A DNA stretch of 64,000 bases from Albula goreensis (GCA_022829145.1 CM040743.1:7574646-7638645); one strand, 5' to 3'; counted from the stretch's first letter, positions 1 through 12,213 are shown. A program made the numbers and translations. The notes: generated by a model not told the origin, from the letters alone.

Positions 1-1200
1 CTGCTGAGAGTGGAGTATCTCCTTGTACTTTGCTTTGTCACATAGCACCACAGCAGGTATCTCCTCACTCAGAGCTAGGGCATGCATGACCCTTTGCAGG
101 GGTCAAAGGTCACTCTACCTGGGTCAGACAGCCGAGAGATTACAGATTGATTCACAGCAGTGGGTACTGGAGCAGCAAGACATCACCACAACCGTGTCCT
201 GTTTCTGTTACATTACATTACACCCATTTAGCAGACACTCTTGGTGAAAGCACCTTACAAAATGAAGTACGTAGTGCATCTAATAGGCTACCAAGAGCAG
301 CAGAAACTCATATTTACCACACTCGGAGTCAATAACAGTGTGTCAAGAGTTGGTGTGTTCCCCTTAATTTTGTTACACTAGTTGCACACTTTCCCACAAT
401 CTGTTTGGTGTCTGCCAGAGATCCCCAGCAACAGTGACACTCTATCTGCCAATGATCCCTCTGTCACTAGCTTTCTGTTTTCCACAAGATGTCGTGCTAC
501 CAATGTTCATGTAGCAGGCTCTGCAGCCATACAGGTCGGAAGTGAACGTGCTCCTTCCAAGCCAATGGGAGCCTTTCTCCTGCTGTGAATTAAATGTCTC
601 ACTCAAACCCCCACCCCCACCTACCCTACCCTGTCAGCTAACGGTTAAACCCTCCCCTAATCTGTTTCACCCAAATGCTGGTTAAATCTGATTACATCTC
701 CACTCGGAAATTAACAAGGTGCTGCCCATCTGTGGACAAGAGAACACTGGTTTATGGGAAAGACCAGGAAGGGCTAGGAAACATGGGATGAGCCATAGGT
801 CATTGATTACCTGCTGTAACCTAATGTCTGGTTTGAGTGAAGCCAAGCATAACATAATCTTTGGTAGCAATCAAATGTATAATCTGTCACAATCCCAGGG
901 AAAAACCACATTCATCCTGTCAGGTGTTGTTTTGACCTCATCTTGAACCCCATATTTTTAAACTATCAAAGGCATAGTCTGACCGAACAAGAGTCAGTTT
1001 TTCTGTCTATTTTTTTTTTTACAGCAAACTGCTGCAGCATTATTTTAAACTGTTCAGTGAATATATGTACCAGTTACGGTTTATAGCTAGGTGAACGGAT
1101 GAGTCGTAAATTAGCCTATGAAAAACAAGTTACTGGATGGTTGACGTGAGTTGGTCACGATGCGTTTTGGAGGCACCACGCTGTGAGTTTGCTGCAGCCT
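1..1200. other. Intergenic region upstream of rp1
   Basis: No coding exon is supportable here. The open frames are short, lack splice context and resemble no family I know. The stretch holds a SINE-tail fragment near 203-275, a C-rich tract near 606-640 and a short T-run near 1010-1020. The last part, near 1180-1210, becomes more GC-rich toward the proposed rp1 promoter. Confidence 0.5.
203..275 (+). repeat. SINE tail fragment
   Basis: A tandem TTACATTACA run is followed by a 'TTTAGCAGACACTCTT' segment and 'CACCTTACAAA'. This is the degenerate form of the 'TTTAGCAGACGCTCTTATCC...ACTTACA' end found in many fish SINEs. Only the tail is visible; no tRNA-like head could be placed. The assignment rests on recalled consensus, so the family name is left open. 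Confidence 0.5.
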
Positions 1201-1259
1201 CCCTCGCGCCCTGGCCTCACCTTATGCGTGCAGCGCTTTTGCAGCGGGACCTTGCGCTT

Positions 1260-1300
1260 GTTTCTGTATAAGAACTGATTAATCGTGAGCAAAGATTACG
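1260..1300 (+). promoter_or_regulatory. Candidate rp1 promoter, CRX/OTX-like sites
   Basis: A TATAAG at 1267-1272 is followed by GATTAATC (1277-1284) and GATTA (1294-1298), the core bound by OTX/CRX homeodomain factors that drive photoreceptor genes. They lie about 140-160 bp before the proposed splice donor of a non-coding first exon. The motifs are short and common, so this is an inference from position plus the known photoreceptor role of RP1. Confidence 0.3.
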
Positions 1301-1439
1301 CAAATTGGCGCTGATGCAAACGCTCCCAAAAATAACCGCGGGAGCGAGCTGAGCGGCTTTCACGGCACTAGGACTGCTGAACACAGGCCGGAGGGCGAGC
1401 TCCGTTACCACTGTCACTTTCTTGAAAATGTGAAACCAG
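1300..1439 (+). other. rp1: Candidate non-coding exon 1 of rp1
   Basis: A GC-rich stretch ends at a good donor, CCAG|GTAAAA, with GT at 1440-1441. The coding part of rp1 starts 13 bases inside an exon whose acceptor is at 3079-3080, so an upstream untranslated exon is required, and human RP1 also has one. The 5' end given is only a guess. Confidence 0.35.
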
Positions 1440-3080
1440 GTAAAATTCTTGATACTTTGTCCGATTAAAGTTTAGCTTTTTCGTAGTATAACAATTAAGG
1501 TAAAGTAGAAATATTAGGTAGCCTGTTTATCTCCTGTGCTTGTTATAAACGAGCACCAGGTTAACAATGTATTTTAGTGACTTATGTCATTTGTGCTATT
1601 TCCGGTGTTACTGCTGGTTATACTTGTGTTTAAATGGTCAGATTTCTACGTTGGCATGATTTCATTCTAAACCAGTGTGATATGTTCGATACTTAGTTTT
1701 GAAACAGGTTTCTGTTGAACGTTGACGTACGTAATACTGGTGGAAAGCAGGATTTTGATCACAAGGAAGGAGGATTTTTGAAGAGAGGTGAATGATCCCT
1801 CACTTGAAAATAGTAGTACGGGGACAGAAAACGACAGAATGAATGCACCCAAAGGTGGATTTTGGCTGGTGTTTTTCTAGCATTGAGTTACTGGTATGTT
1901 TTACCACTTTGGCTGAGCATTTTAAACAAAACTACTGTGATTTTATGTTTCAGTATGTGGGTTTATTACACAATTACATGTATTGCTGCATGTATCAATT
2001 GCTTTGGGAAATAGGGTTGCTTAGAAATGGATTTTTGGTACCTACCACTGTTGAAGAGTCATAGATAATTAGCCTTATTGGTTTCATGGCACTGTCATTT
2101 CAGGCCTATAAAATTAAGGTATTTCACAAGTTTATAATTGACATTTAATAGTTATATTCTTTTATAGTATGCCTACGTTTTTTCACCATTCATTGAGCTA
2201 AAACAAGGTTAAATGGACTTTTCTTTAAAGAAGAGGGTGTGTTATTTTGTAAGCTTACATTAAGGCTTGTAACCTTAACAAAGAGCCCGAGGTACACAGG
2301 AAGTGCTGGGAAGTTAAGCTCATTTAATGGGAAAAGTGTCACTGAGTAACAGTAGCTGATTGGTTGGAATTACAGTCATTACAGAGCGTGTGTTGTCATT
2401 CCTCATGGAAGGACAAAAGAAGTCAAAATCAACAGAAAGCATAAATGCTGATTGGAGAAACTCAATTTTCTATTCCGCAGTAACCTGAAAGATATCATTC
2501 TAGGTGGGAAAAATTGGCTGCAGTGATTGGAAGGATTTTGTAATGGGAACAAAATTCTTAATTTCTTCTGGGATTTAGTTTTGTGGGCTTTAATGTTTGA
2601 AAACAGTATGTCAAACATAAATGAGTACTCAAATGAAAAGTTGTGTACTCCGTAAGTTTTACCTGTGTTGACTCTGATAGCTAAATAAAATGAATAATTA
2701 AATATGCATGAAGGGTTCAATATTGTCTTATGTCAGCTTTACTCTGAGCAAAAAAATGCATAGTCTAGAGATATGCCTTTATTGGTACACTTCTGGATAG
2801 GTTAAAGTTTAGGGGTTATCTAGAGGGCACATGGTAAAAAGTCCCTCATTAAATTCATACAGTATATGGAGCATCTGAATGGGCACATTCCTCCATGAAA
2901 GCAGTGCTCCTTTATGTATCGTGGAGATGTCTGGATATAATTTTCATTGGCTTGTGGTAGTTATTGAGAAGATTGCATATTTTAGCAGATAAAAAAAACA
3001 TTTTAAATCAGATTGCTCCTGGAAAGGGTTTAGTCATGGTCTGATCTAATTCCCGAGTCTGCGTCCTTCTTCCCTCTCAG
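1440..3080 (+). other. rp1 intron 1 (proposed)
   Basis: AT-rich, without recognisable coding sequence. It ends in a strong pyrimidine-rich acceptor (TTCCCTCTCAG, AG at 3079-3080) 13 bases before the rp1 start codon. Open frames on the minus strand here are short and have no family resemblance. Confidence 0.4.
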
Positions 3081-3093
3081 GCGATTCTTAAAG

Positions 3094-3741
3094 ATGAGTG
3101 ACGTGGCCCCCCCAGACGCAGATGCAGGTCCAGACCCCTCCCAGCAGGATGCGTCCATGGGGAGCAGGCAAACGGTGGCGTCCTGGCCCCCCATCGTCTC
3201 CGACCCCGCCCTCCCAAAACGCGTCTGCTTCTACAAGAGCGGCGACCCCCAGTTCCCTGGCCTGAGGGTGATCATCAGCGGCCGCACCTTCAAGACCTTC
3301 GACGCGCTCCTGGACAACCTGTCCAAAAAGGTCCCGCTCCCGTTCGGCGTCCGGAACATTACCACTCCCCGGGGGACCCACGCGGTCGTCTCCCTGGAGG
3401 AGCTCGAGGACGGGAAGTCCTACCTCTGCTCCGACCGCAAGAAAGTGAAGCCCATAAAACTGGAGAACGCCGGGAAGAAGCCGGCGCCATGGAACACTGC
3501 CCGCCCCGTCAGCAGGGGGCGCCGCATGTTGCAGCCAGCGGCAAGGGCGGCGAAGCGGGACAGTTTCTTAGGAGCGCGGTTGCCAAAGACGTTGATCGTC
3601 TTTAAAAACGGGGATCCTGGCGTCAGGCACACTGTACTCCTGCAGGCGACGAACTCCCAGACTTTTCAGAGTGCGCTGGCACTCGTCTCGGAGGCCTTGC
3701 AGTTCCCTGTTGTGAAGCTCTACACCACTGATGGCAGGAGG
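3094..3741 (+). CDS. rp1: rp1 coding exon 2 (doublecortin domains)
   Basis: Opens with ATG in an exon whose acceptor AG is at 3079-3080 and ends at AGG|GTAAGC (GT at 3742-3743) after exactly 216 codons (phase 0). It encodes the first doublecortin domain (KRVCFYKSGDPQF, then FDALLDNLSKKVPLPFGVRN) and most of the second (LIVFKNGDP through VVKLYTTDGRR). It is strikingly GC-rich compared with the flanking introns. The domain exon is very close to human RP1. Confidence 0.92.
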
Positions 3742-6700
3742 GTAAGCCTTCCTCTGCCCTAAAGGCTGTTAGGGATCAGAGCATTAAACCTCTGATGTTA
3801 GATTAACAAGACACGCAGTTCTTTATCCTTCACATTTGTATATCTGTCTCTCCCACCTGATGTCTGCAGTTTGATTCAATGTTATTGAACTGTTTAGGGA
3901 ATTGGGCTTGTAATTCAGAGGTTGCTGGTTCATTTCTTAAGTAGGGTACTGCTGTTGTACACTACAGCAAGGTATTTCACCCAAATCCATTCCTCAAATA
4001 TCCAGCCATTTAAATAGATAATGAGTAAACATTTAAGCTGTAAAAGTTTTTATGCCTAAAGGAATCTGTTGAAGTCCTCTCAGAATTCATTAAGGCTTGT
4101 GTCCAAATGCAATGTATGTTCAGGGGATATTCACAGATGTTTGGATGCATGAGAAACTCCTAACTCATACCTCCTGTATTTAATACAAATTGAGGGGCAA
4201 GGAAAATAGGACTTGACCAACTGGACATTCTAATATACGGGTTACCAACCCACATCGCAGCTTTCCAGTTATGGAATAACTCCCTTTTAAAATATAATTG
4301 TCCCTTGAAACTGACTAACCATTTCAGCACAGCATAGTTTCATAGCAGCCCCTAAATTATTCCCATTGACTCATTTTAGCTCTCAGTTTTAAGGTTTCTT
4401 AATACATATAGATATGGATGTTTTCAACAGGGCACAATCTAAATTTGAAGGGATATATTTATTTGGCGTCATATATCTATTTAAAGGTATAATTACTACA
4501 GCAAAGTCTGAAGTATTTATGGAGATTCTGTTAACACATTGTACCCTTGTGACTTACAGTTACCCGGTTCCTAACTCTAAAATGTGTCTTTTTTTAAATG
4601 GCACTCATACTTGAATGTGCTTGCACGCATTGTTTTGTAAGTCACTCTGGTGTATGAACAAGATAAATGTCATTTAAAGTGATGTGATGAATTGCAGGTT
4701 GAGGGCCTTGCTAGCCTGCTTCTCCACTCCACTGGAATGGTTGTTGCCTCAGGTCATGAACCCTTCAGGCCAGACAGCTACCATCTTCAGAACCCCCCAC
4801 CGCCAATGAGAAGCTCCAGCCACATAGAGCCAAACAGGCTACAGCCAAGGACACGTGAGTCCCACCTCATTCACACCCCCAGAGAGTCCTCATGAAACTT
4901 CACACACAAGCGTTTTATCAGTGAATAATGTACGTTTAAACAGCTAATGGTTATCATCATGTATTTCATTTTGATGAATGGTAATGAAGCAGATATGTCA
5001 TGTTGGTACAGCATATACATTAACATTATCTAAAGTAAATTAATGTAATGACACATGTTTATTTTCTCATCAAATTCTGTCAAAGCTGCATAATCATTTT
5101 CCAGTCTTGTGGCCAACATATTTATTGGCTAACCCCCTGATGGTTATCCTTGGGTAATTGAAAAGAATTATAGAGGGAATTATCAAATTAATTGAATGAG
5201 TGTTTCAAATAAAAACACCGAAATGGAAGATTCTTTAGCACTGCAAGTATAAGTAATAAAATTAACACAAATAACTATCCACAGTTGACATTATTATTGA
5301 TAAAAAAGAATAATATTATATAAATGAGAATACTATTTTTCAATAATAAATGAGAAAAATAGAAATATTGTTCTATTAATAATATTCTAATATGTAATAT
5401 GTGTAATCTTTGTGACCTCAAGATCACATTAAAGGGACTTCCTGTAAGCTCCATAGACATAGGTGCTGGCCATATTTACCTTCCCTTTCCTAATGTTCTG
5501 TGAAAAATGGTTCGGTATACTCTGACAGCATTTATACTCCTGTAATGGGTGAGCTTATATTGTTTTCAGTAATGTGACTGACAATAAAGAAATGAAGTTT
5601 TCTATCTTACAAATGTGTAAACAGCTGTCTTGTCTGTTTACAGTTTAAAAGGTTGCACTTGTACCACATACTACCATGTTTGAATGCATTTTAAATATTC
5701 ACTGTTTTTAGATAATACTGTACTGTACTATTTTTTTCTGTGAATGCAGTTAAGTATAGTTGAAATAGTGGGGACATGGCAAAACAATATGAAAAATTAC
5801 CTAATATGATCAAGGCAGGTGACCTGTATGTGGTGAGCCAGTATTGCCTGTCTGAGCGGCGTGCACACAATCAACACAGTGATGCTTCTTTGGGCAGTGA
5901 TGCTTAAAGTGAGGGATGTTTGTATGTATGTAATAATGAACATTTACAAATTAAAATGTTATTAAAGCATACTGCGATAATGATGGACTTCCATCTGTTG
6001 CACATTACCCAAGACTCTCATTTGTGTGTATCGCTGTGCTGAAAAAGAAATAAGCTTGAGCACAAGTAATCAGCATGCTTGGGAAGGGTATGAGAAGTGA
6101 AAAATGTCTCTAGGCATTCATTGATTCATCGGGGACATAAGAGATTAGCTGAAGGAAACAGCTGACGTTTTGATATGAATAATTCTGCTCATGACCTACA
6201 TACATCGGTTCTGTTGTCTGTCAGCTGGCAGTTCCACCTTACTGGAGAATCTTGCCCTTATGTTTTGTTTGTCATAATTTATCCTTACGTTCATTTGTAT
6301 AATTTCATTGTACTATTTATCATTTTATGTGTTATCTTCCTAGCTGTATTTCTGAAAGTTGGATTGTCTTTTTTTTTTTCTTAATTTCTGGCTGTATGTT
6401 TTTCTTTCTTTCCTTTTGGGACAAACAAATGGATACCATTGCTATCTCCTTGGTCTTCCTCCGGATCCATCTTCTACCCCAAAGGGAAGAGTGACTCACT
6501 GTTCAGGAGCTCGAGGAACTTCTCGCCCTCCTCCGAGAGGTTCTTTGTGAACCATTTGAATGGGTCGATGTCTGGGAGCCTGTTTGACCCCCACAGCAAC
6601 CCCCTGGGGTCCATGGACACAGCGACACCTGCTGGTAGCGGAGATGTAGCAGCTAGAGAGAACGGAACCCTGGTGCCCCCTGATGATGACATTGAGAAGT

Positions 6701-9700
6701 CCTTCCGAATAAACCAGGATGGTAGCATGACGGTGGAGATGAAGGTACGGCTGATGATTAAGGAGGAGGAGACCATCCATTGGACGACAACTCTGTCCAG
6801 GTCCAGTACCGCGAGCCAGGCTGGGGTGGGGCCCTCACCAAGGGGTCCGCAGGAGAGTGGGTCCCCAGACTCGAACTGCAGCTTGGCTGAGGACCCCAGC
6901 GATGGTGTTGGGAGAAGGCCTGAGGTACGTCTGGCTGTGCCGCCCGCAGAGCACGAGAATGCTTCCATGGATGGAGAGGATACGGGATGTGCCACAGGGG
7001 CAGTAACTGAAACGGAGAAGCTGAGGATCAGGAGGAGAGCTCCCACCCCAGGGCCAAGAGCTGTGAGAGAGGAGCAGCCCTCTGCCGAGAGCGACCAGAC
7101 CGCAGAAGTCCAGAAAAACATGAGCAGTGCTGACTCGTACATGGGCCAGACTGCAGGAGGTGCCATGTCAGAGAAGCAAAGCTGGGCTAGGCAATGCAGC
7201 GGTCAGCCCATTCCCAAGCCCAGAAGCGCTATGTCCTCTACGGTTGGCAATCACAGTGAGGTACATTCAGCTTTCCGGTCCTCAAGGTCAGCAGAAATCC
7301 TTCAGATACAGAACAATGGGAGAGAGATCACAGAGTCTGTGATGCACATATACCAGCAGCAAAGCTGCTTTGACACCTACTTCGGCAACTCAAAGGTCAG
7401 TGAGGAGCATCAGTCTGTGAGTAGGACAGTGCACAGCCGGACGGTCTCCACAGACACAGGCCCCTGTTCCTCCAGCAATGATAATGACGGGGCACATAGA
7501 AAGCCCTCCCTCTCCTCTGAATCCCCCACCAGCCAGATGGCCGACTGCGCGTCCCCACCAACCGGCTCCGAGATGCCCTCGTACAAGATCAGAAATGACC
7601 TGTCGTCTTTCACTGACAATGAAGCACGAAACATGGCGGACTCCCCGTCTGAGATTTCCCCTCAGGAAACGGATTGCTCCGAGGGTCTGCCTGGTAAAAG
7701 CATTCCTCGGGGAAAGAGAAAATCGGAAAAACCCAAAGTGAAAAAGAAGACATTACTCCTTCCGTTGACGCCAGATGGAACTCACACAGAGGGCTTAGAG
7801 GACCGTCTGAAAGGTGGAAGGCGTGTGAAATCTTCCTCTGACATTGCCAGCCATAGAGAGTCAGGTATAAGGGTTGAACATGCCAGAGAAGGCACAAAAA
7901 ATGACAAAACTAGGTCTGGCAAAGTAAAAAAGAAAAAGAAGGAAACCGGTGGTGATACTATCAACAAAAGCCCGGCCGTGTCATTGAATATCGAGCACTC
8001 AAAAGAGTCTGCAAAAGAACTGAATATTATGGAGGACAATAGGAGAACAGACGAGGTCCCGTTTTCTACAGATAAAAATTTGCTGGATGTCCAGCCTTCC
8101 ATGTTAGTTAGAAAGATGCTAGTGAAGCAAAGGTCGATGAATGAGGATGTGAGAGATGCAAAAGAAACAAGGGAGATGAGTGAGAGCTTGTCACTGCCTG
8201 TTCTCCATTCCACGCCCTCTGTTAATGAGTATGTAGAGAACTGGCTGGAAAAAATGCAGCCAGATGCTGCTCCTTGTGCAGAAGAAGTAAATGATACAGA
8301 GCCAGAGGCAAAAGTTCTGTTTCGGATCGGCAGCGACTCTCCAGATGAGTTAGATGCAAAAAGTGATGTAAACTCAATGGCAGAAGATTGCCAAGTCTGT
8401 CAGACTGATGTCCCCAACCAACTGACACCACATGCCCCCACCGAGGGAACTTTTCGACTGGGATCAGGCCATGAGCTGCATGCGAGAAAAATCTTAGGCA
8501 TCTCAAAGTCCACTGCCTGCATAAAATCTGCGATAGAGGTACCCAAAGTCAAAATGCACATGTCAGCTGAAACTCTCCCACAGTCAGAACCAGAAACCTC
8601 ATTCACCTCCAGGCCTGCCGCGGAGCCAAAACTCAAGCCTTTGTTGAGGCAGTTGTGTTTGTCAATTCGATCAATCAGCAATATTTCTCAGCGTCGGCAG
8701 CCAAGTCTTGAGAAGTCCCACAGCGTACCAGACTTCTCTTCTCAGGTGGCCACCACATTCGGCTCCTCCTCTAAAATGCTGGTTGCATTTTTGTCTGTGA
8801 TGTCTTTAAAGGATGGCATCTCAAGCCTCAGGAAAGACCAGTCTCCTGCAAAGGGGTCGAGCGGTTCCGAAGCCTATAATATGGTGACGGCTCTGCACAA
8901 ACTGGCTAACATCGACAACACTGATAAGCTGAAGGCCAGTCTCACAGATCTGCATGGATCTGCATCTTCCCAGCTGCTTCAGAGCTGGAAGAGTTTTCAA
9001 GAGCTCAGCAGCCATGCCGACAGCCAAGAACATAACTCAGAGCATGCGTCCCAATCGGAGGCGAGTTTAGAATTTGATGGACATCCCTATGGTTTTCAAG
9101 AGCTTATGGAGGAACTGGGCATCTCTGGGGATCTACAGAGAGAGCTGTCCTGCTTAGTTACAGGAGAGAAGATGAATGACGTCAACAGGAATGAACTTAT
9201 GGAAAAGTCTGAAGAGGCAAACAGTTTTGCTGAATCGGCAACTAAGGAAGATATGTATGACTTTGCAGAATCTGTCCGGGGGATTGATGTCAATGACTTT
9301 GCACAATCTGTTGTAGAGGATGAACTCACAGAAATCACTGAATCTGTGGTGGAGGACGAAATTAACAACTTAACACAAACTCTTAAGGAGAAAGAAGTTG
9401 ATAACCGAGAAGAATCTACTGAAGAGGAAGCAGATGGTATAATTTCACATTCTATTCAGGGAAAAGAAGTTAATAACCAAGAAGAATCTATTCTAGAAGA
9501 AGAAGATGATGTAGTTGCACAATCTGTACTGGAAACAGAAGTTGATAAATCTGAGGAATCTATTCTAGAGGAGAAAGATTATATAGTTGCACATTCTGTT
9601 CAGGGAGAAGGTAAAAACCCTGAAGCATTTATTATAGAGGAAGAAGATAGTATAATTGCAAATTCTACACAGGGGGAAGAAGCTGATGACCCAGAAGGAT

Positions 9701-12213
9701 CTATCCCACATGAAGCAGACGAACTCTCACAGTCAATTCAGGGAAATGAAGATGAAGAATCTGTGCAAGACAAAGAATATGAGGACATTTCACATTCTGT
9801 TCAGGGGAAAGAAGTTGGAAACCCAGAAGAATCTACCCAAGAACATGAAGATGTACTTTCTGTCCAGGGGGAAGAAGATGATAACCCTGAAGAATCCAAT
9901 GAAGATGAAGAAGATGGTATAGTTGTGCATTCTGTTCAGGGAAAAGAAGTTAATAACCAAGAAGAATCTGTTCTAGAGGAAGAAGAAGATATACTTGCAC
10001 AATCCATTCAGGGAAACAGCATTGATAACCTTGAAGAATCTGTTCTAGAGGAAGAAGATAATAACTCTGAAGAATCAAATGAAGATGAAGATGGTATAGT
10101 TGCGCATTCTGTTCATGGAAAAGAAGTTAATAACCAGGAAGAATCTATTCTAGAGGAAGAAGATGACACAGTTGCACAATCCCTTCAGGGAAACGAAATT
10201 AATGACCAGGATGAATCTATTCTAGAGGAAGAAGATGACGTAGTTGCACAATCCCCTCAGGGAAACAAAATTAATAACCGAGAAGAATCGATTCTGGATG
10301 AAGATGATGATGTAGTTGCACATTTCATCCAGGGGAAAGAAGATGAAAACCCTGAAGAATCAATCGAAGATAAAGAAGATGATACAGATGCTGATTCTGT
10401 CTCAGGGAAAGAAGTTAATAACCCTGTTATAGAAGAGGAAGATGAAGTTGAGCATTCTCTTGAGGGGAAATCAGTTGATAACCCAGAACAATCTATCCAA
10501 GATGAAGAAGATGGTGTCTTTATGGAAGGATCTATTAAAGAAGAAGACGACAATGAACTTACTCAATCTGTTCATGAGACAGAAGTTAATAACCACGAAG
10601 ATTCATTCTTAGAGGAAGAAGTAGATGATTTTGCCCAGACTGTCCTGGAGAATAGAGCCAGTGGTCCTGCAGAATCTTCTGAAGACAATGACCCGGTTGA
10701 ATCTATTTCCGCAGATGATGAAAGAACAGAGCATAACATCCCCAGAAATGATCCAACACTTGTCAGTATAGATGAAGATTCTGAACCACAAAACTGTTCA
10801 ACATTAGAAGAAGCAAACTACTTAGAGAGAGGGGGGGATTATGATGCAGAGTCTGTCAATTCTGCAATGCAAGAAGAGGAGGGCAATAATATGGAAGATA
10901 AGGCATGCTTTGGGCAAATGGAAATGGCATTAGAAGTACTGGAGTCTGATGACGGATGCAATGCATCTAACTGCAAGATGGGGATTATGGAGAATGATTC
11001 TCAGGTTAGAAGTAAGTTTGGCAGGCAGAAAGTAACAAACCTTACTGTTTCCCGAGTGGAAGCTGACTTTCTCAATTATGGAACTGTTTCTCGCTGTGTG
11101 GAAATCCCAGAAAACCTGCTGGGGTATGTGAGCTCAGTCCTTATGTCTTCCTCGTTAGCGTTCTGCTATGACTCCAAAGGGAACCTGAGAATAGGGCCAG
11201 AGTACACCTGCTTTGAATCGGCAGAGGGCGCGTTTGCTTCCAGCGGCTACTCCCAGTATGGACAAACGCGACTGCCAAGCCCCAACACGTCAGACCTCTC
11301 AGACTACAGAGCAGAGACAACAGAGAGTGAAAGGTGCTCGTCAAAGCCATCAGTTGAGCTGTCCACGGAGAGCGAAGGCGAATATTCCAGAGGGCAGCCG
11401 ATTACTCAGGGATTCCAGGCAGGATTCAAGGAAGGCCATGGTACTTACTTTGAGGTATCAGAAGAAGAGACAGATCATGCAGACAGCCTCAGCTCTGATT
11501 TAGAAAGGACAGTGGAGAACGATGGTAGGTCATACCCTAATACCAGGGGCTCATTTGGGCAGCATGGAAGTTCCCCCAAGAGGGCTGCTTCTTATGCAGG
11601 TGATGACCTAAGTGACGGAGTGTTGATTGACAAGGGCAGGTGGCTACTGAAAGAGAACCACTTGATTAGGAAGTCTCCGCCAGTGCCTTCTGGAATGTAC
11701 GGGGCTGCTGACACCACATCAGTGGACACGTTGCAGGACGATGCGAGTGACGACCTCCCTTACTCCCATCCGGAGAACCATCACTCCCCTATGGCGGTTA
11801 TCTCTTCCTCTGAGCTCGAGGAGCTCGCCAGGCCGGCGACGCCGAAGTGCACTTACTTCAACATCCCGCACGGCAGCGACTCCGAGCCCTTCCAGGACGA
11901 GCTGAGCGTCAGCAGCAAGAAAAGCATGGCCAGCTCAAACGGGACCACCCGGATGAAGAAAGAGCCGCGCGTCTGTCCGTCTGACGAGCCCGGCAAGATG
12001 TGGGCGAAGAAGCGCGGCAGCCTGTCCTCCTTTGCCTCGGTGGAGTTCAAGATGGCAGACAACAAGGTGCACCCACAGGCGGGACCATCGGTATCCACCC
12101 CAGAGCAGACGCAGCCTGCCAGGGCTGCTGGTGCCACCAGCAGATCGCTCAGAGAGCAGGACTCTACAGAGAGGTTTCACCTGGTGTGTGGTCAGCACTG
12201 CCCTATACTGTAA
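3094..12213 (+). CDS. rp1: RP1 axonemal microtubule-associated protein (whole CDS span, 3 coding exons)
   Basis: Coding exons 3094-3741, 4698-4854 and 6485-12213 join in phase to about 2,177 residues; human RP1 is about 2,156. RP1 binds and stabilises axonemal microtubules of the photoreceptor outer segment and orders the discs; human mutations cause retinitis pigmentosa. Seen here: two doublecortin domains (about residues 43-123 and 164-245), then the conserved segment starting DDDIEKSF near residue 335 and containing MTVEMKVR and KEEETIHWTTT, then a long hydrophilic tail. Two small domain exons followed by one giant last exon is the vertebrate RP1 gene structure. The ATG at 3094 follows the exon 2 acceptor by 13 bases and gives the usual MSD start. 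The main alternative is the paralogue rp1l1, which also has paired doublecortin domains and an acidic C-terminal repeat. The neighbouring xkr4-tmem68-tgs1 block favours rp1. Confidence 0.88.
3742..4697 (+). other. rp1 intron 2
   Basis: A 956 bp GT-AG intron. It holds the remnants of a SINE near 3885-4075 and a related tail-like piece near 4636-4675. No coding sequence is evident. Confidence 0.75.
3885..4075 (+). repeat. tRNA-derived SINE remnant in rp1 intron 2
   Basis: A box B-like GGTTGCTGGTTCATTTC is followed by an 'ACTGCTGTTGTAC...AGCAAGGTATTTCACCC' segment and 'ATATCCAGCCATTTAAATAGATAATG'-type sequence, split here only for description. This order (box B, 'gagcaaggtactt', 'atccagctgtataaatggataa') is the body of a common fish SINE. 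A 'GTAAGTCACTCTGG' tail-like piece at 4636-4649 suggests the element was broken by later sequence. Confidence 0.55.
4698..4854 (+). CDS. rp1: rp1 coding exon 3
   Basis: 157 bp. The acceptor is ATTGCAG (AG at 4696-4697) and the donor is ACAC|GTGAGT (GT at 4855-4856). It enters in phase 0 and leaves in phase 1. It completes the second doublecortin domain, with GMVVASGHEPFRPDSY matching the human 'GAVVAAGREPFKPGNY' region. The next exon must begin with two bases that finish a codon. Confidence 0.88.
4855..6484 (+). other. rp1 intron 3
   Basis: A 1,630 bp AT-rich intron. I chose the acceptor at 6483-6484 (CTTCTACCCCAAAG) because it has a pyrimidine-rich tract and restores phase. Two earlier AGs that also fit the phase (6343 and 6358) run into an in-frame stop at once. 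Nothing else recognisable was found. Confidence 0.7.
6485..12213 (+). CDS. rp1: rp1 terminal coding exon 4
   Basis: One uninterrupted 5,729 bp exon that ends at TAA 12211-12213. It begins with the conserved post-doublecortin segment (DDDIEKSF, MTVEMKVR, EETIHWTTT), continues as a Ser/Glu-rich hydrophilic tail that includes EYVENWLEKMQP near 8227, and then the acidic repeat array at about 9360-10670. After the array comes a less acidic, hydrophobic-containing segment (FLNYGTVSRCVEIPENLLGY, near 11070-11130), followed by another Ser/Glu-rich stretch. The absence of stops over 1,900 codons, including the repeats, shows it is under coding constraint. An upstream in-frame ATG at 6439 lies within the intron and is not the start. 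Confidence 0.9.
9360..10670 (+). repeat. Acidic ~75 bp coding minisatellite within rp1
   Basis: Residues from about 1228 to 1664 are built from roughly 17-20 imperfect copies of a unit of about 25 residues. The pattern is KEVNNQEESILEEEDD followed by VVAQSVQG, with variable copies and some shortened ones. The reading frame is preserved throughout. Human RP1L1 has a Glu-rich repeat tail of a different unit length, so acidic arrays recur in this family. Confidence 0.85.

Noticed and set aside
6439..6484. ATG at 6439 as the start of rp1 exon 4 protein
   Set aside because: It lies in the intron before the acceptor at 6483-6484; doublecortin exons upstream supply the N-terminus in phase.
6474..7166. 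230-residue open frame on the minus strand
   Set aside because: It is the complement of the rp1 terminal exon, which carries the conserved RP1 residues; the antisense product resembles no family.
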